Source: Neelides folsomi (Eukaryota > Arthropoda > Collembola > Neelipleona > Neelidae). Taken from it: DNA of 56,823 bases. Position numbers and translations under genes: made by a program. Positions 23,754 through 35,894 of this stretch are shown here, piece after piece. The stretch covers positions 1 through 56,823 of the forward strand of contig JAQGBZ010000385.1 of the NCBI GenBank assembly GCA_034687125.1, in the 5' to 3' direction. Under the pieces are notes generated by a model. It made no database searches, had not been told where the DNA came from, and saw only the letters and a list, made by a program, of their open reading frames with translations. How positions within the stretch are numbered: position 1 is the first letter of the stretch; each line of letters starts with the position of its first letter.

Positions 23754-25276
23754 TACTATACATACCATGTACTACACCAAAGTATTCACTCTTACATTTT
23801 TACAGATTATTATTTTCCTTGCACTTTCGTTTGCTACAATTTTCTGATATGAAACCAATGTTAATTTAAACTAAGCATCTTCAACACTAGGTTAGTAATT
23901 AATAGTCTAATCTACTTGAAATTTCTCCGAAACGCTAATAATAATTCATCATGATTGAGACGTATCAACTCTTTAGCTTTGCAAAAATATTGCGCAATTC
24001 ACCTATGCATTAGCAAGGCAAAGGCATTATAAAATTAATATGATTTATTGATTAAAAAGAATATTGAGACACACATGTCGTATTACATTTAATATCTCCC
24101 TCAGTTAAAAAGGCAGAGAATGATATTAGAGACTGAGAAAACAACTATAGAGCTTTTTAGATAAGTTTCTAACTATTAAAAGATTGAGTCACAGCTCCAA
24201 ACTTTGGATATCATCACTTGTGCATTCTATCATGAAAATAATTTGTGAAGTTTGTAGTGAAAAAATTGGGTCTTCTCATATGGTATTTTTTTCATATTCA
24301 TATAACTATCCTACATAATATCACCATTATTAGAAGGCAATAAATTTACCATATACTACTGACTTTTTAATGATTTAAAAGTTACTGATATAACTTTTAA
24401 GTCATAAAAAGGTAAAGGATTTTTGCCCTGCGTGCGTCCTCCATAATGTAAACAGTCTGTATTAAAAATTTAATAATTTGCCGGATTTCATTTTAACAAT
24501 CATGACAAATGGCACCGCGCCTGAATACACACAACTATTTCATTGAGATCGTAATTTGTTAAAAAGTTTATTTTGCCTACAATAGATTTGTATCGTATCG
24601 AAACCGCGTCCGGAATTTTACGGGTTTATAAACTTTAAAGTTAAAGTGATTCATTTTACTTTATAAAATCAGTAATTCTCAACAAAAGATATCAGGGTTA
24701 TGATTTGCACTCGCAAACATCACACCTGATATAATATTAATTACTATTTTCTTCTTTTACCTCATACATACAAGGAAAATTCAAAGGAATGGAATAAAAT
24801 CCATTCTATATAAAGATATCAGCATCAAAGGAAAAACTTTGTGAACATCACATCACTAGGTATTTAGGTATGTTCATACTTCAAATATTAATATACTGTA
24901 CAAGAGTTGTTTAATACAGTTAGGTAGTTGAATTAGTACTGCTGTGATATCTATTAAATTGATCTACTTATTCTAGTTTGTACTATTTTTATTGTGACAA
25001 TTTTGAGTAGTGTCATATTGGATACGTTGTTAAATACGAGAATTGAAAGGCCAAACCTAATAAGAACAACTTTTACCGACAAATTGATGGATTATTTTGA
25101 CGGTCAATCTTAGAAAATTATACACGATATTAATATTTAAAACGATTGGGAATAAAAACATTAGATTAGGATAATTTCATGGTTATACTATAATTTAGAT
25201 ATTGTTAAATAGCAATTAAATTAGACATGATTTATGAATTCAAGGACTTTTTAATTTAATATGATTACATTTACAG
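23754..25276. other. Intergenic DNA upstream of the bisphosphatase gene
   Basis: No exon supported. A 5' UTR exon spliced to the acceptor at 25275-25276 should lie somewhere here, but the sequence does not single out one donor. No P-loop kinase motif is visible. Confidence 0.4.
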
Positions 25277-25290
25277 GTCTCGCTCTCAAA

Positions 25291-26542
25291 ATGCCAAAGA
25301 AAAATTTCATCATTTTAACCAGAGTAAATATTGTGTCCTTTTGTATTAACTAATCAAACAAAATTATAATTACAAGAAAGCTAATAGTTTTGATCATTCA
25401 TTTTAGCATGGAGAAAGTCAATATAACGTTTATGGTAAAATTGGCGGAGATTCAAATCTGTCTTTAAAGGGTAAGGATGGATAAAAAAAACTACATTTTT
25501 ATTATTAAAACATTTTTCATAGGTGAAAAGTATGCAAATGCTTTATCGCTTTACATCAACTCCTATGACTTCGACGAGAATCTTACTTGCTGGACGTCTG
25601 GTTTGAAACGAACAATTCAAACTGCATCGGGGATAAAGTGCAATAGAAGACTTGTCTTTCAAGATCTCAATGAACTACAAGGAGTAAATTCTGTCTTCAC
25701 ATTAATTTTATAATTAGCTACCTATATATTAACCTCTGGATTTAAAAAGATTAACAGCAATTATAATTTAATGACCTATGTAAACTAATTTAAAAGTTTT
25801 AAACTTCAAGGGATTGTACGACGACCTCACTTATTCTGAAATTGAAGAGAAGTATCCAAAAGAGTTTGCTTCAAGGGATGAAAACAAACTTGAATATCGC
25901 TACCCGGGGGTTAGATTAAATAAAAGCATTATTAAACATTTCATTTCGTATTATTAATGATGAGCGACGTTGTGATTGTGCAGGGGGAGTCATACTTGGA
26001 CGTCCTCAAACGGGTCTCTCCCTTCGTGGAGGAAATTAAAGATTTTGAGGGGAATCTGCTCATCGTTTCTCACCAAGCGGTCCTTCGCTGTCTCCTCGGG
26101 AAATTGCTTCAAAAGCCGGAAAGTAAGATGACTCATTTGTTCAGCTTCTTTAATGAGTGTTACTTTAATCGTGGTAAATAACTGGTGCAATGTTATGGTG
26201 CTGGATAATCAGAAGACATTCCTTACATCTCCATCCCGCTCCACACTGTAATCTGGATGACGAGAACGGGGGAGGATAAATGGGAAGTTGCAAATGTGAG
26301 GTTTCCAGTTTCCTGTATGGATAATGCACAATGGGGGAAGCCGAAGGTACGCAAATTAACTACCAAAAACATAAAGTCTTATGACTGCCGTTAACAAGAT
26401 TTACATTTTACCTTTTTTCCTTAATCCCTATATACCATTAGTTAGTTACATAGTTTTAAAATATGCTTTTATACTTCATTTCCAGGCCTCGGCTCAGCAT
26501 CGTACAATGGAGGAATCATTAAACACAATCAACGGCTACTAA
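25291..26542 (+). CDS. Fructose-2,6-bisphosphatase domain protein (PFKFB C-terminal half)
   Basis: Exons are 25277-25323 (ATG at 25291), 25407-25470, 25523-25683, 25811-25909, 25984-26122, 26213-26346 and 26486-26542, giving 228 residues from that ATG. The product belongs to the histidine phosphatase fold and is closest to the bisphosphatase half of PFK-2/FBPase-2, which hydrolyses fructose-2,6-bisphosphate. Visible motifs are LTRHGESQYNVYGKIGGDSN (phospho-His), WTSGLKRTIQTA, LNELQGGLYDDLTY, YRYPGGESYLDVL, SHQAVLRCLL (second catalytic His) and IPLHTVIWM. The catalytic His, Arg and Glu positions are kept, so activity is likely. The acceptor at 25275-25276 shows an upstream exon exists. It could be 5' UTR, or link to a distant kinase-domain exon that I cannot see. 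AATAAA at 26705-26710. Confidence 0.85.
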
Positions 26543-28858
26543 AAGAACATCAAAAACTGCTTCGGATCCTATCATACCGGACTACCATAGCCATACTTAT
26601 TAAGTAGGTATTTAAAGGATAATTTATAGAATTTAATGAAATGGCAAGATAAGATAAAATATATACTAGTTTTTGGTAACGGGGTTTGAATGAAATAACA
26701 ATTAAATAAAATGTATCTGTACATAGAACATGGGTGCTTGCAACATTAAATTAATGCTCCAACATTAAATTAATGCTCTTAAATTAAATATTTAAAACAT
26801 ATGTTGGAAATCAATCTATGTAGAATGATAATATGTAGAATCGCATTTTAATATTTTTTAAATGCTTATATGATACATATAAAAATGATATTTTAATATA
26901 CATAGAGATACTTTTTAATAAAAGTTCTTGGGTCGTGCCCCATGTATTGAATTGAACGTTAAGTTTTATATATTTCTTTCACTTTTTAAATGTAAAGCTA
27001 GGATACCCCACTTACTGTATATTTATTATAAGAATTATCAGAATTACAAATTACGATGTACAAATTCCGAATCATGATGTATAACTTTTAATTTTATTTT
27101 AATTGTACATAACACTTATTTAATATTAACCTTAACCAAACATGTTGAAACCCAAATAATACTTGCATATGATTGAAAATAATGCTTCAATTAAAATTAT
27201 GACATTTTAATGTCTTTGGTGTGTTGACCATTATTACATTTTAATTTTTGAACACCAAACAAGTATTTTAAAATAAATAAGTAACTTATGAATGAGTGAC
27301 AGAATAATTTAAGAAATAATTAATTAGTAATAAAATAAATTCTTAATTACTAACATTAAGATCTTATACAATTAATATTTACTTATTTAGGACCTTAATT
27401 AACTTACGAAATACCTATGTAATACCTTAAATACAATATACCTTAAATGTTTTATTATTAGAGAACATAAATTTTAAATAACAAGTTACGTAAAATTTAA
27501 TATTACGCCCCTGTTATATAGCAGCTCCCATATTTAAATTTTAATCTTATTTATCAAAATGGAGCTTTTAATTACGGGATATTTTGAATGTTCATACTTT
27601 GAATAAATGATACGTCTTTTAATTTTTGGCGTCAAAAGATTTTATTTTTATCATATACACAAAAATATTAATGAATTTTTCGTTGAACAACATTTTTTTA
27701 TTCATATGCATATTGAAATCTATTTAAAAATATAAAAAACTATCATATTGAAATGAGGCTCTCTGTGGATGCATTGTACATTAAATTCCTTTTTAGTAAT
27801 AAGAATCTCGACCATAAAGGCAATAACTGCATTAATGATCATTTCAAATATAAAGACACGAACTTGTTATAAAATTTATGGAGATATCCTATTCGATTTC
27901 TTTTTTTGCCATAAAAGCATGTTGATCTATTACAATATAAATATGTAGACTGCTTGACTGCAACGTAAAACTAGTTAAATTTATTCTTTTCATTGTTTAA
28001 TTTTAATATTGTCTAAATTAGCAATTGTAATGGGATAAAATATTATTCATGCCTTTACAAATTAATTATAGTAAACATAATAATGAAAAATTGTTTTGAA
28101 TGTTGGACTATCTAGCAAAAATTTTACCCAAATACACAGTAATTTATAATAATAAAAAATATATATGTAATTGATACAAATACAATGTATGAAGAGATTA
28201 AATATTAAATTCTTAAGAGAGCACACTAATTCCCGCGTGAAAAAGAACGGTTTGGAAAACGAAAACGTTGAAGAGCGGATAGGTCTGAACTGGAAACCAC
28301 CGAGGTTCCTGTCACTAATTTAACTAAATCACCTTAACCATAAATACGCTCAATACATTATAGGAAATAAGCCAGAAATAATTATTAGGAAAGGGACTAA
28401 ATGGGCAGTAATGAGCGAGAAGTGAAAGCTAAAGTAGAAACTAATGTCAATAATTTTAAGCCGATGTGGAACACGCCCTTGAAGGGATATGTGCATGGGT
28501 GAGGAACTGGATGTGACTGCTCGGGACATAAAAAACAAGGAGTTAGATATGATCATCTTCTCCATAAAGCAGTTGGCAAGGCTAAAAATGAGGCTAGTAA
28601 AGTAGGAAGGAAATTAACGGAGAGACGTCTGCTCCATTTCTCAAGAGAATTCTCTTCCAAACACTCCAAACAAATGATAATAAGACAAACGACGAAGGTA
28701 GTTAAGGCTAAAAATTCGAATGAGAGTTCAAGAGCAAGTCAGTCAGTTGAGGGAATCACGACGGAGAACTTAATAATTTAATCTGATTTCCTTTCGGAAG
28801 GAGTAAATCATTAATCACAAGTCCTTCACATCCTGAGTCTTAAAATTCATCTTTCAAG
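26543..28858. other. 3' UTR, intergenic DNA and alkaline phosphatase upstream region
   Basis: A 19-base direct repeat lies at 26742-26779. From about 28220 the base composition is less A+T-rich, consistent with promoter and 5' UTR of the alkaline phosphatase gene starting at 28859. Open frames here (for example 28350-28565 on the minus strand) have no recognisable content. Confidence 0.5.
26742..26779. repeat. 19-base perfect tandem duplication
   Basis: The unit AACATTAAATTAATGCTC occurs twice back to back (26742 and 26761), each followed by one more base. It is a local slippage duplication just downstream of the bisphosphatase polyadenylation signal. Confidence 0.8.
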
Positions 28859-31800
28859 ATGAGCACCGCGCCAGGCAGGGTCTTTTCTCTAAGCATACTA
28901 TTTATCATCCTTCTCCTCATCGCCTCCTCCGTTGATGGAAAGTCATTGAAGACGAAGCTCCAGCGACTCCAAGGTTCGTGAAAACGGAGGCTTAAGTAAT
29001 CTAATTATAATTTAATATTTTAAGAGCTTGCTTAATAAAAATTTTATAGAGACGAAGTTTTATAGACTACGCATCCGCTCTTTTTCAACAGCTCCCGTCA
29101 CCATACGTGAACTAAATCTTTGCATCTTAAATATAAAACATAATGTATGTATATTATGTTTAGGCCCAGAGAACAATTTTATATGCAACACAACAGGCTC
29201 ACCAAAACTTTTCAAATATATAATTAAATCTAATTTACGGTATGCGTACATGCATTTGGCTTATCAATAGTTAATCATTTGATCGTGCATATGAAGCAAA
29301 CAAGACATTTAAATCATAATAGGAGTATAATATTTTATAATTAAATATAATACAGATAATATTTAAGATTTACTCAACTATGTACAGAAAATTCAATTTC
29401 AAAATTTGTGTAATTCAAAGTTCAAAGATATTCCTGGATCTTGAGACAAAGTTTATTTGCTTAGATTCTAATATTATTACATATTATTCATCCTCTAGAT
29501 AAAAAGCAAACCTGAATTTTCATCTTAAACTTTCAAAACCATTTGTGAACTAAAACCTTACCCAATCCTTTTAGAGTTATTTGGCCTGATTTGATTATTT
29601 GTTCAGAAATTAAAGTGCAGTTTGAGAATTCAATACATAAAGACATTCGAATGAACGTTGTATTGAAAATAGGTATGCAAACTCCTTTTGACTTTGAGTT
29701 GTTAAGAACAAATGTGCCCATATTGACGTAAAGTATTTCTCAAATACCTAAAAAATGTCTAGACCAATAAATAAATACAATTAGGGAACTTCCTGAAAAT
29801 CCTGAAAAAGAACATCAAAGCAAATATGTATCATATGATCTCAACGATAATGTACCGCAACGTATATTGTACAAACTAAAAACGAGAGAGAAAATCAAAC
29901 AAGGGTAGATAAATGTCAAGCACATACAGATAAAAAGTGTATATGCATACGGATTATACCTAAAGACTATGTTTTATAGTTGTGACTACTTTTATTAAAT
30001 TTAGAATCATAAGAGGAACTAAATGTAATTATTGACAAATAAATAAATAGTTAATTAAGTAAACAAAAGTACAAAGCGAAATGTAAATATCACATAAAAA
30101 GAGAAAATAATGAAGTAAGACATTTGATAATAAGCTTTATTTGTTTAATTCATTTGACATGAACATGGGCAGAATTAGAAGGGGATTGGATGCACACTTT
30201 TAGGCCCAATCTGAAGTTTCGAGCTGGGCCGAATAAATACGAAGGTATTTAGATTTTGATTTCTCAGATGATAAATTCAATCATCCTAATGAAAAGATAT
30301 GAAAGATTAAAGGACTGAAAAGTTTTGAAGCGTGAAATCTTAATTTGTCCTTCCAGAGGGTTCTTATTGGTTTGCCGGAGCTCAAGCTGTTTTAGCTTCC
30401 AAACTCACAGAGAAGAAATTGGAGAATCAGGCAAAGAATGTGATTCTCTTCCTTGGAGATGGAATGTCACTGAGCACCGTCACAGCTGCAAGAATTTTAA
30501 AGGGGCAGCTTGAAGGGCTGCCGTTTGGAGAAGAAGCCGAACTCAATATGGACAAGTTCAGCAATATTGGATTATCAAAGGTCTTCTTTTTGAATGTGTA
30601 TAATAGTTATATATTCAGATATTCAGTAGGAATGAGCTATAGATTTCCGGCTTCAGGACATAAATGTCGTTAACAATGACTGTTTCCTATCGTCCCAACT
30701 TTTTAGTTATCAATAATATGAAAAGTTCTAATGCGATTTCTCGCATCTGATCCCAATCTGCTTCAAAGTTAAAATTGAACGGCGGATTTAACTCAAAAGT
30801 GAAAGCTTATTTAAATTCACTTAACTTCAAAGTAGTTTTGACTCTCTCGGAACGTTGAATTTGAAAGCAACGGAGCAAATTAATAATTTTCAACATATCA
30901 AAATCTCATCTTTCAAACTTCTGATTCCCTTTTCAATATTAATTTTCCTGTTTTAGATTTCATTTTACTAAATAAGTATACTTCATATCATTAGTAGTCA
31001 TACACTAAAGTTGGTTTAAAGCTTCAAGCTACAAATCAGCTTCGATTTCTTCACTTAAATCGACAATAAATTAATTAAATAAATAATTTTGATATAAACT
31101 TTTGACAGACTTTTTGCTCTGATTCTCAAGTTCCCGATTCTGCTTGTTCAGCGACAGGTGATAAAGTTCTTGCAGTTTATTTTAATATTTATTTAGTAGG
31201 AACCTTATAGCTAGTTCATTCAGATTGACCACCTAATTAATCTTTATTTTTGTTAATCAATTTTAGCTTATTTGTCTGGGATTAAAGCTCCAATTGCTAC
31301 AATTGGTCTTGATGGAGTAAGCTTTCGGGATTGTACAGGACAACAAAACACTTCCAACCACGCATTATCCATGATGGCTTGGGCACAAGTAATGAATGAA
31401 AACAAAATGTATAGTTAGTTCGTATAGTACGTAAATAGAATCCTTAATACTATTAAGTTGAATTAAATTGGGGAAGTTTCCAAATTATCTGTTTTTACAA
31501 CTAACCATGACCTTTAAAATATTAATAGCAAGCTGGGAAATCTACAGGCCTAATAACAACAACAAGAGTCACCCACGCTTCTCCGGTAAGTTCATTTATG
31601 CTTCTTTGAATTCTCCAATCTTATTACAAATCCCAAGGCATATATCTACTAGTATAAATATTTGATTACATCTATAAAAGATCAGATTATTTCTTTAAAA
31701 GAATTTAATTTAGAAATGAAAGCAAGGTGGGTGGCTGCCGTCAAACTTTTTTTCAGTTTCCTCGATATCTTTAAAAGTGAATGGCCAAATCTCATTCGGA

Positions 31801-34800
31801 AATATATGTTGACCCATAAATTCAATTTATTTTTTATAGAAGTAGATAGTTTCAAGGAACAGCAGATAAATATGTTAGCAGGTTTAAAATATATGTAAAA
31901 TGTAGAAAATGTCAAAAAAGTATTTGACAAGTTGACAGCTAACCTGATAAAAAAGCGAGCTTTTGTGTATTGAATTCCTTTAAACCACGAGAATTCGTCT
32001 ATTTTTAGAGTACCTAATATATGTGTTGTATTGATCTTTTATAAAAGGTTTTCTAATTGCATTTTACGTAATTTATAATATGACATTTAAACAATGCAAT
32101 TAAATGATATACTTCAGACAAGGTTATGCATAGGATTAATGAAATTATGCAAAAAGCTAAATTAAAATCATAGCCAAATATTAATAAAACAAAACACAAG
32201 TTGTTTAATTAATGTCTGTTTCTGTATTTGTTTTGAGTGAAGGCAGGAACCTATGCCCACATTGCAGATCGAGGTTTGCACTTTTTTATAATAAAAATTA
32301 ATTTTAGAATTAATCAAAGTGGAAAGCTAATATTTAAATTCCGTTTAATAACAATATAGACTGGGAAAATGATGCAACCCTAGCTGCCAGGTTCGAAAAC
32401 TCCCTCACAAGGGATCAATATCCAAACTTTCCTTTAATAGCTTGTTAAAAATCCAATTAGCGGGGAGAATCCGAACAAATGTGACGACATTGGCGAACAG
32501 CTCATTTACGGCTCAGTTGGGTCCAAAATCAACGTAATCATGGGCGGTAAGTTTCATCAGAATGTGGAGGAGGATGAGGTTAAAACCACCACCTGAGTCT
32601 CCTTTGTGTAGGCGGAAGACGGGAACTAACGCCGAACAGTCTTCTGGACGCAAAGACGAACCAACCCGGAAAGAGACGAGATGGAAAAAACCTCATAAAT
32701 ACTTGGAAAGAGATGAAGAAAGGCGTGAAAGCCAAGTACGTTAATAACCGGAAACAACTCATGGCCGTCAATGCTTCCGAGGTCGAATTCCTTTTAGGTA
32801 TCATGCGACTTTCACCAATAAATATTACGATCACTTTCATTCAAAACGCTCTTTAAATCCAGATATATAGTGGCTATATATTTAATACTTGAGTATACTT
32901 AAAATACCTTTATACCATAAATACCATATTAGTTTATATTAGTAATATTTATACTCTTCTCAAAGCATTTGGAGCATTTTTGTATTTGGAGTATATTATT
33001 TATTTACTATATTTATTTTCTGTATATAATATATATTATTTTGACTTTTATAATATGTGTATTAATGATAAATATAGGATTGTTCAGCTACGATCACATG
33101 GATTACGTAACAGACGCAGATGCTCTGTCGGACCCCTCTCTTCCCGAAATGACTAAAATGGCCATTGATATCCTCTCCAAGAACCCCAAAGGATTCTTCC
33201 TATTCATTGAGGGTAAACATCGATAAAAGAGAGCCGGATATTGCTCAATTAACCATCAGAAAAAGTTTGGTGTATGAAAAGATGCCGTTTAATCTTTGAA
33301 TGGCTCTCGCTCAGGCGGACGAATCGACCATGCTCATCATAGCACCAAAGCCCAAAAGGCCCTTATTGAGACGATTTCAATGGATGCGGCCGTCGCGACG
33401 GCGGTGGATGCAACAAAGGAAGAAGAAACTCTCACTGTCGTCACAGCGGACCACTCTCATGTCATGTCGATGAGTGGATATCCACAAAGGCAGGAAACCC
33501 CACTTTATAACTTCCCTTTCATTTAACAGATCTTTCGAGGTGAAGTAAATTTAGTTTGAGTGAAATTCTCTTCACGCATCTCACACTCAAAATAAATTTC
33601 AACTTTGTCACTTTTTTTCATCTTTAGAGGTAATCCGATCCTTGGGTTTGCTGGCATCTCAGACGTCGATGATCTCCCTTACACCACAATAAGTTACGCT
33701 AATGGTATGAGAACTTGAGACTTAAAGTGAGAAAATAGGTGTGGTGTGTTTTCCTTATTATATAATTTGTTGGCGATTTGACGTTCTTTGATGGGGAGAA
33801 TCCATGGATGTTTCTCCCTTGCTCTTAGCTCAATGTATACTATATGTCGTTAGTCAAGTGGTTGGGTGAAAGACAAATTACGTCTTTATTTTTTTCTTTC
33901 CAAGAGTTGAAGTTGATTAATATACTTTTAATCCTGGATCTAAGGCAGAAATGTGTAAACATTCATTAAAGCTTGAATATTCGCATTTAAATTAATTTTA
34001 AATTATATCTGCAAGGTTTACTCTATTGTGCAAAGCCCATAAAATTCAATTTCGCAGAACACAAAAGATTGTTTAGCTATCATTATTCCTATTTATACAT
34101 TCGTCAAACAAATGGCTTGGCATTAACAGAAGCTTAAAATTGTGCATATAAATTAGATCTTATCTTTAAATTAGGAATTATTATAGGAATTATATAAATT
34201 CAACTTTTTGTACCAAGTTTTTTGATCTGCTAGAGCAAAGGGTTTATTAATTACAATGATTTTTTTAGGTATTTAAGATAGAATCTGATAGAAGATGTTG
34301 AGTCTAAAATTACCATTCAATAAGCCTTAAAATTAGCAACGAAATGCATTTTCTTATACGCTTTCTCCTAAAATCTGCATAATTTATTCTCTCGAACGTA
34401 ATATTTAAATCCCACGTGTTCTTCATTTTACCATAAAAATACATAAATAAGTAGAGCTTTTTAAGATTAGCAAGGAATGGAAATCTATAGGGTAGTATGA
34501 ATCATGAATCCAAATGCGATTTGATAAAGAATCAATGCTCATTAGAATTTACATTTTTAGAACATTAAAACATAGATAGCCGACTTTAAAGCTTTATACC
34601 TTTCTTATCTACCGTTTACCCAGGCGTTTGTAATCAAATAAAAAAGATATTACACATAATTTATCATTTAGGCCCTGGGTATAAAAGTCCAGATCCTGAT
34701 GGAGACAGATACGATCTCACAAATGACAACTTAGGTAAAAAAAATTATGTTTTATACGATTTAAACCTTTAATACCTTATTTATTTTCCAATTTTGTAGA

Positions 34801-35894
34801 ATTTAGAACAATGTTTAAAAGTTTAAATATAGGAGTTTAAATCCTAAATCGATCAACTTCAAATTATTATTCTAATTTGAGCGTTTCTAAAGATTTTTAA
34901 AAATATGATTTTAATCTTAAGATTGTTTTAATGATATTACGGGTATTATATCAAATATTGGGACATATTAAGTAAATCCACGGGATTAAAAACACATCAT
35001 GCGCTTAATTTTTATTATTCTTTCATTATTTTGCTATACTAAACAGATGCCATGCAATTGAAAAAAATTAAATTAAAAATGTAAAAAAATCTTTAGAAAC
35101 GCGCAAAATAAAATATTAAGAATTGAAGTTGATCGATTTAAGATTTAAACTTCCATATTTATAAATGATACACACTAATATTTTATGTTTATGTTCTCCT
35201 ACTTATTTATGTATCGTTATTGTTATTATACCATAGTCTGTAAAGGCTATTGTGGAAATATTTTATATATTTTACTTTTTCAGAACATCCTGATTATGCT
35301 CAAAATACTGGAGTGCCTTTATTGTCGGGTAAATCTTGTTTATTTGTTTTTCTGCTCATTGTTTTAGAGCTCATGGTCGAAAGAGTAAATCCAATTTAAT
35401 TCATTCTCCTAATAACACTATTTTTCGGTCCAGTAGAATTAGAATAAAAAGTTGTTTTTTCCAAGTTTAGATAATGAAAGACAAGTATTTTCTTTTCCAA
35501 TTTCCCCACTTGGAACTCGGTTTAATTATGAGGGTATTGGGCCGTTCGAGGATCTGAGAATTAGTAGGACGAAATTTGGGAAATTATTCTACGCCCTACA
35601 GCCTTTGTTCCTCATCCTACAATGACTTTGTTTAGAATTTAGCTTGTCTAGCGAAAATAGTTTTTACTCTTTCTGATTTCAATTCGAGGCTCTGTAAAAT
35701 GGTAATTTCTTAAATCAGAGACTCATGGCGGAGACGACGTAATCATCTATTCCCGAGGACCATTCGCCCATCTGCTCACTGGAACTCAACAGCAGTCATA
35801 CATTCCTCATGTCATAGGATACGCGGCTTGTATGGGCCCTGGATTACATTTCTGCCCCAAAACTCCAACCGTGGCCCAGCCAGTGATAATTTAA
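28859..35894 (+). CDS. Alkaline phosphatase, secreted, complete
   Basis: Fifteen exons: 28859-28973, 30357-30580, 31109-31157, 31267-31388, 31529-31585, 32243-32273, 32360-32390, 32461-32546, 32612-32797, 33078-33212, 33315-33489, 33628-33704, 34672-34734, 35284-35328, 35719-35894, giving 523 residues. Family role: zinc/magnesium phosphomonoesterase. Motifs: signal peptide ([20 protein letters not shown]), metal Asp in [11 protein letters not shown], nucleophile Ser in [10 protein letters not shown], Arg in [19 protein letters not shown], metal ligands in [17 protein letters not shown] and ETHGGDDV. Exon 11 to exon 12 requires a GC-AG intron (AAAG|GCAGGA); all other introns are GT-AG. The chain stops at [12 protein letters not shown] with no hydrophobic GPI-anchor tail, unlike vertebrate TNAP. 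The 1.4-kb intron 1 separates the signal peptide from the catalytic domain. AATAAA at 36041-36046. Confidence 0.92.
28974..30356. other. Intron 1 of the alkaline phosphatase gene
   Basis: A 1.38-kb A+T-rich intron between the signal-peptide exon (donor G|GTTCGTG) and the first catalytic exon (acceptor TTCCAG). No nested gene is evident. The open frames at 29028-29270 and 29533-29721 have no recognisable content. Confidence 0.6.

Noticed and set aside
23640..23852. 70-codon open frame (MGGRLFEQGVYLNLGPF...)
   Set aside because: It is the iteron array read in one frame; its peptide periodicity mirrors the DNA repeat.
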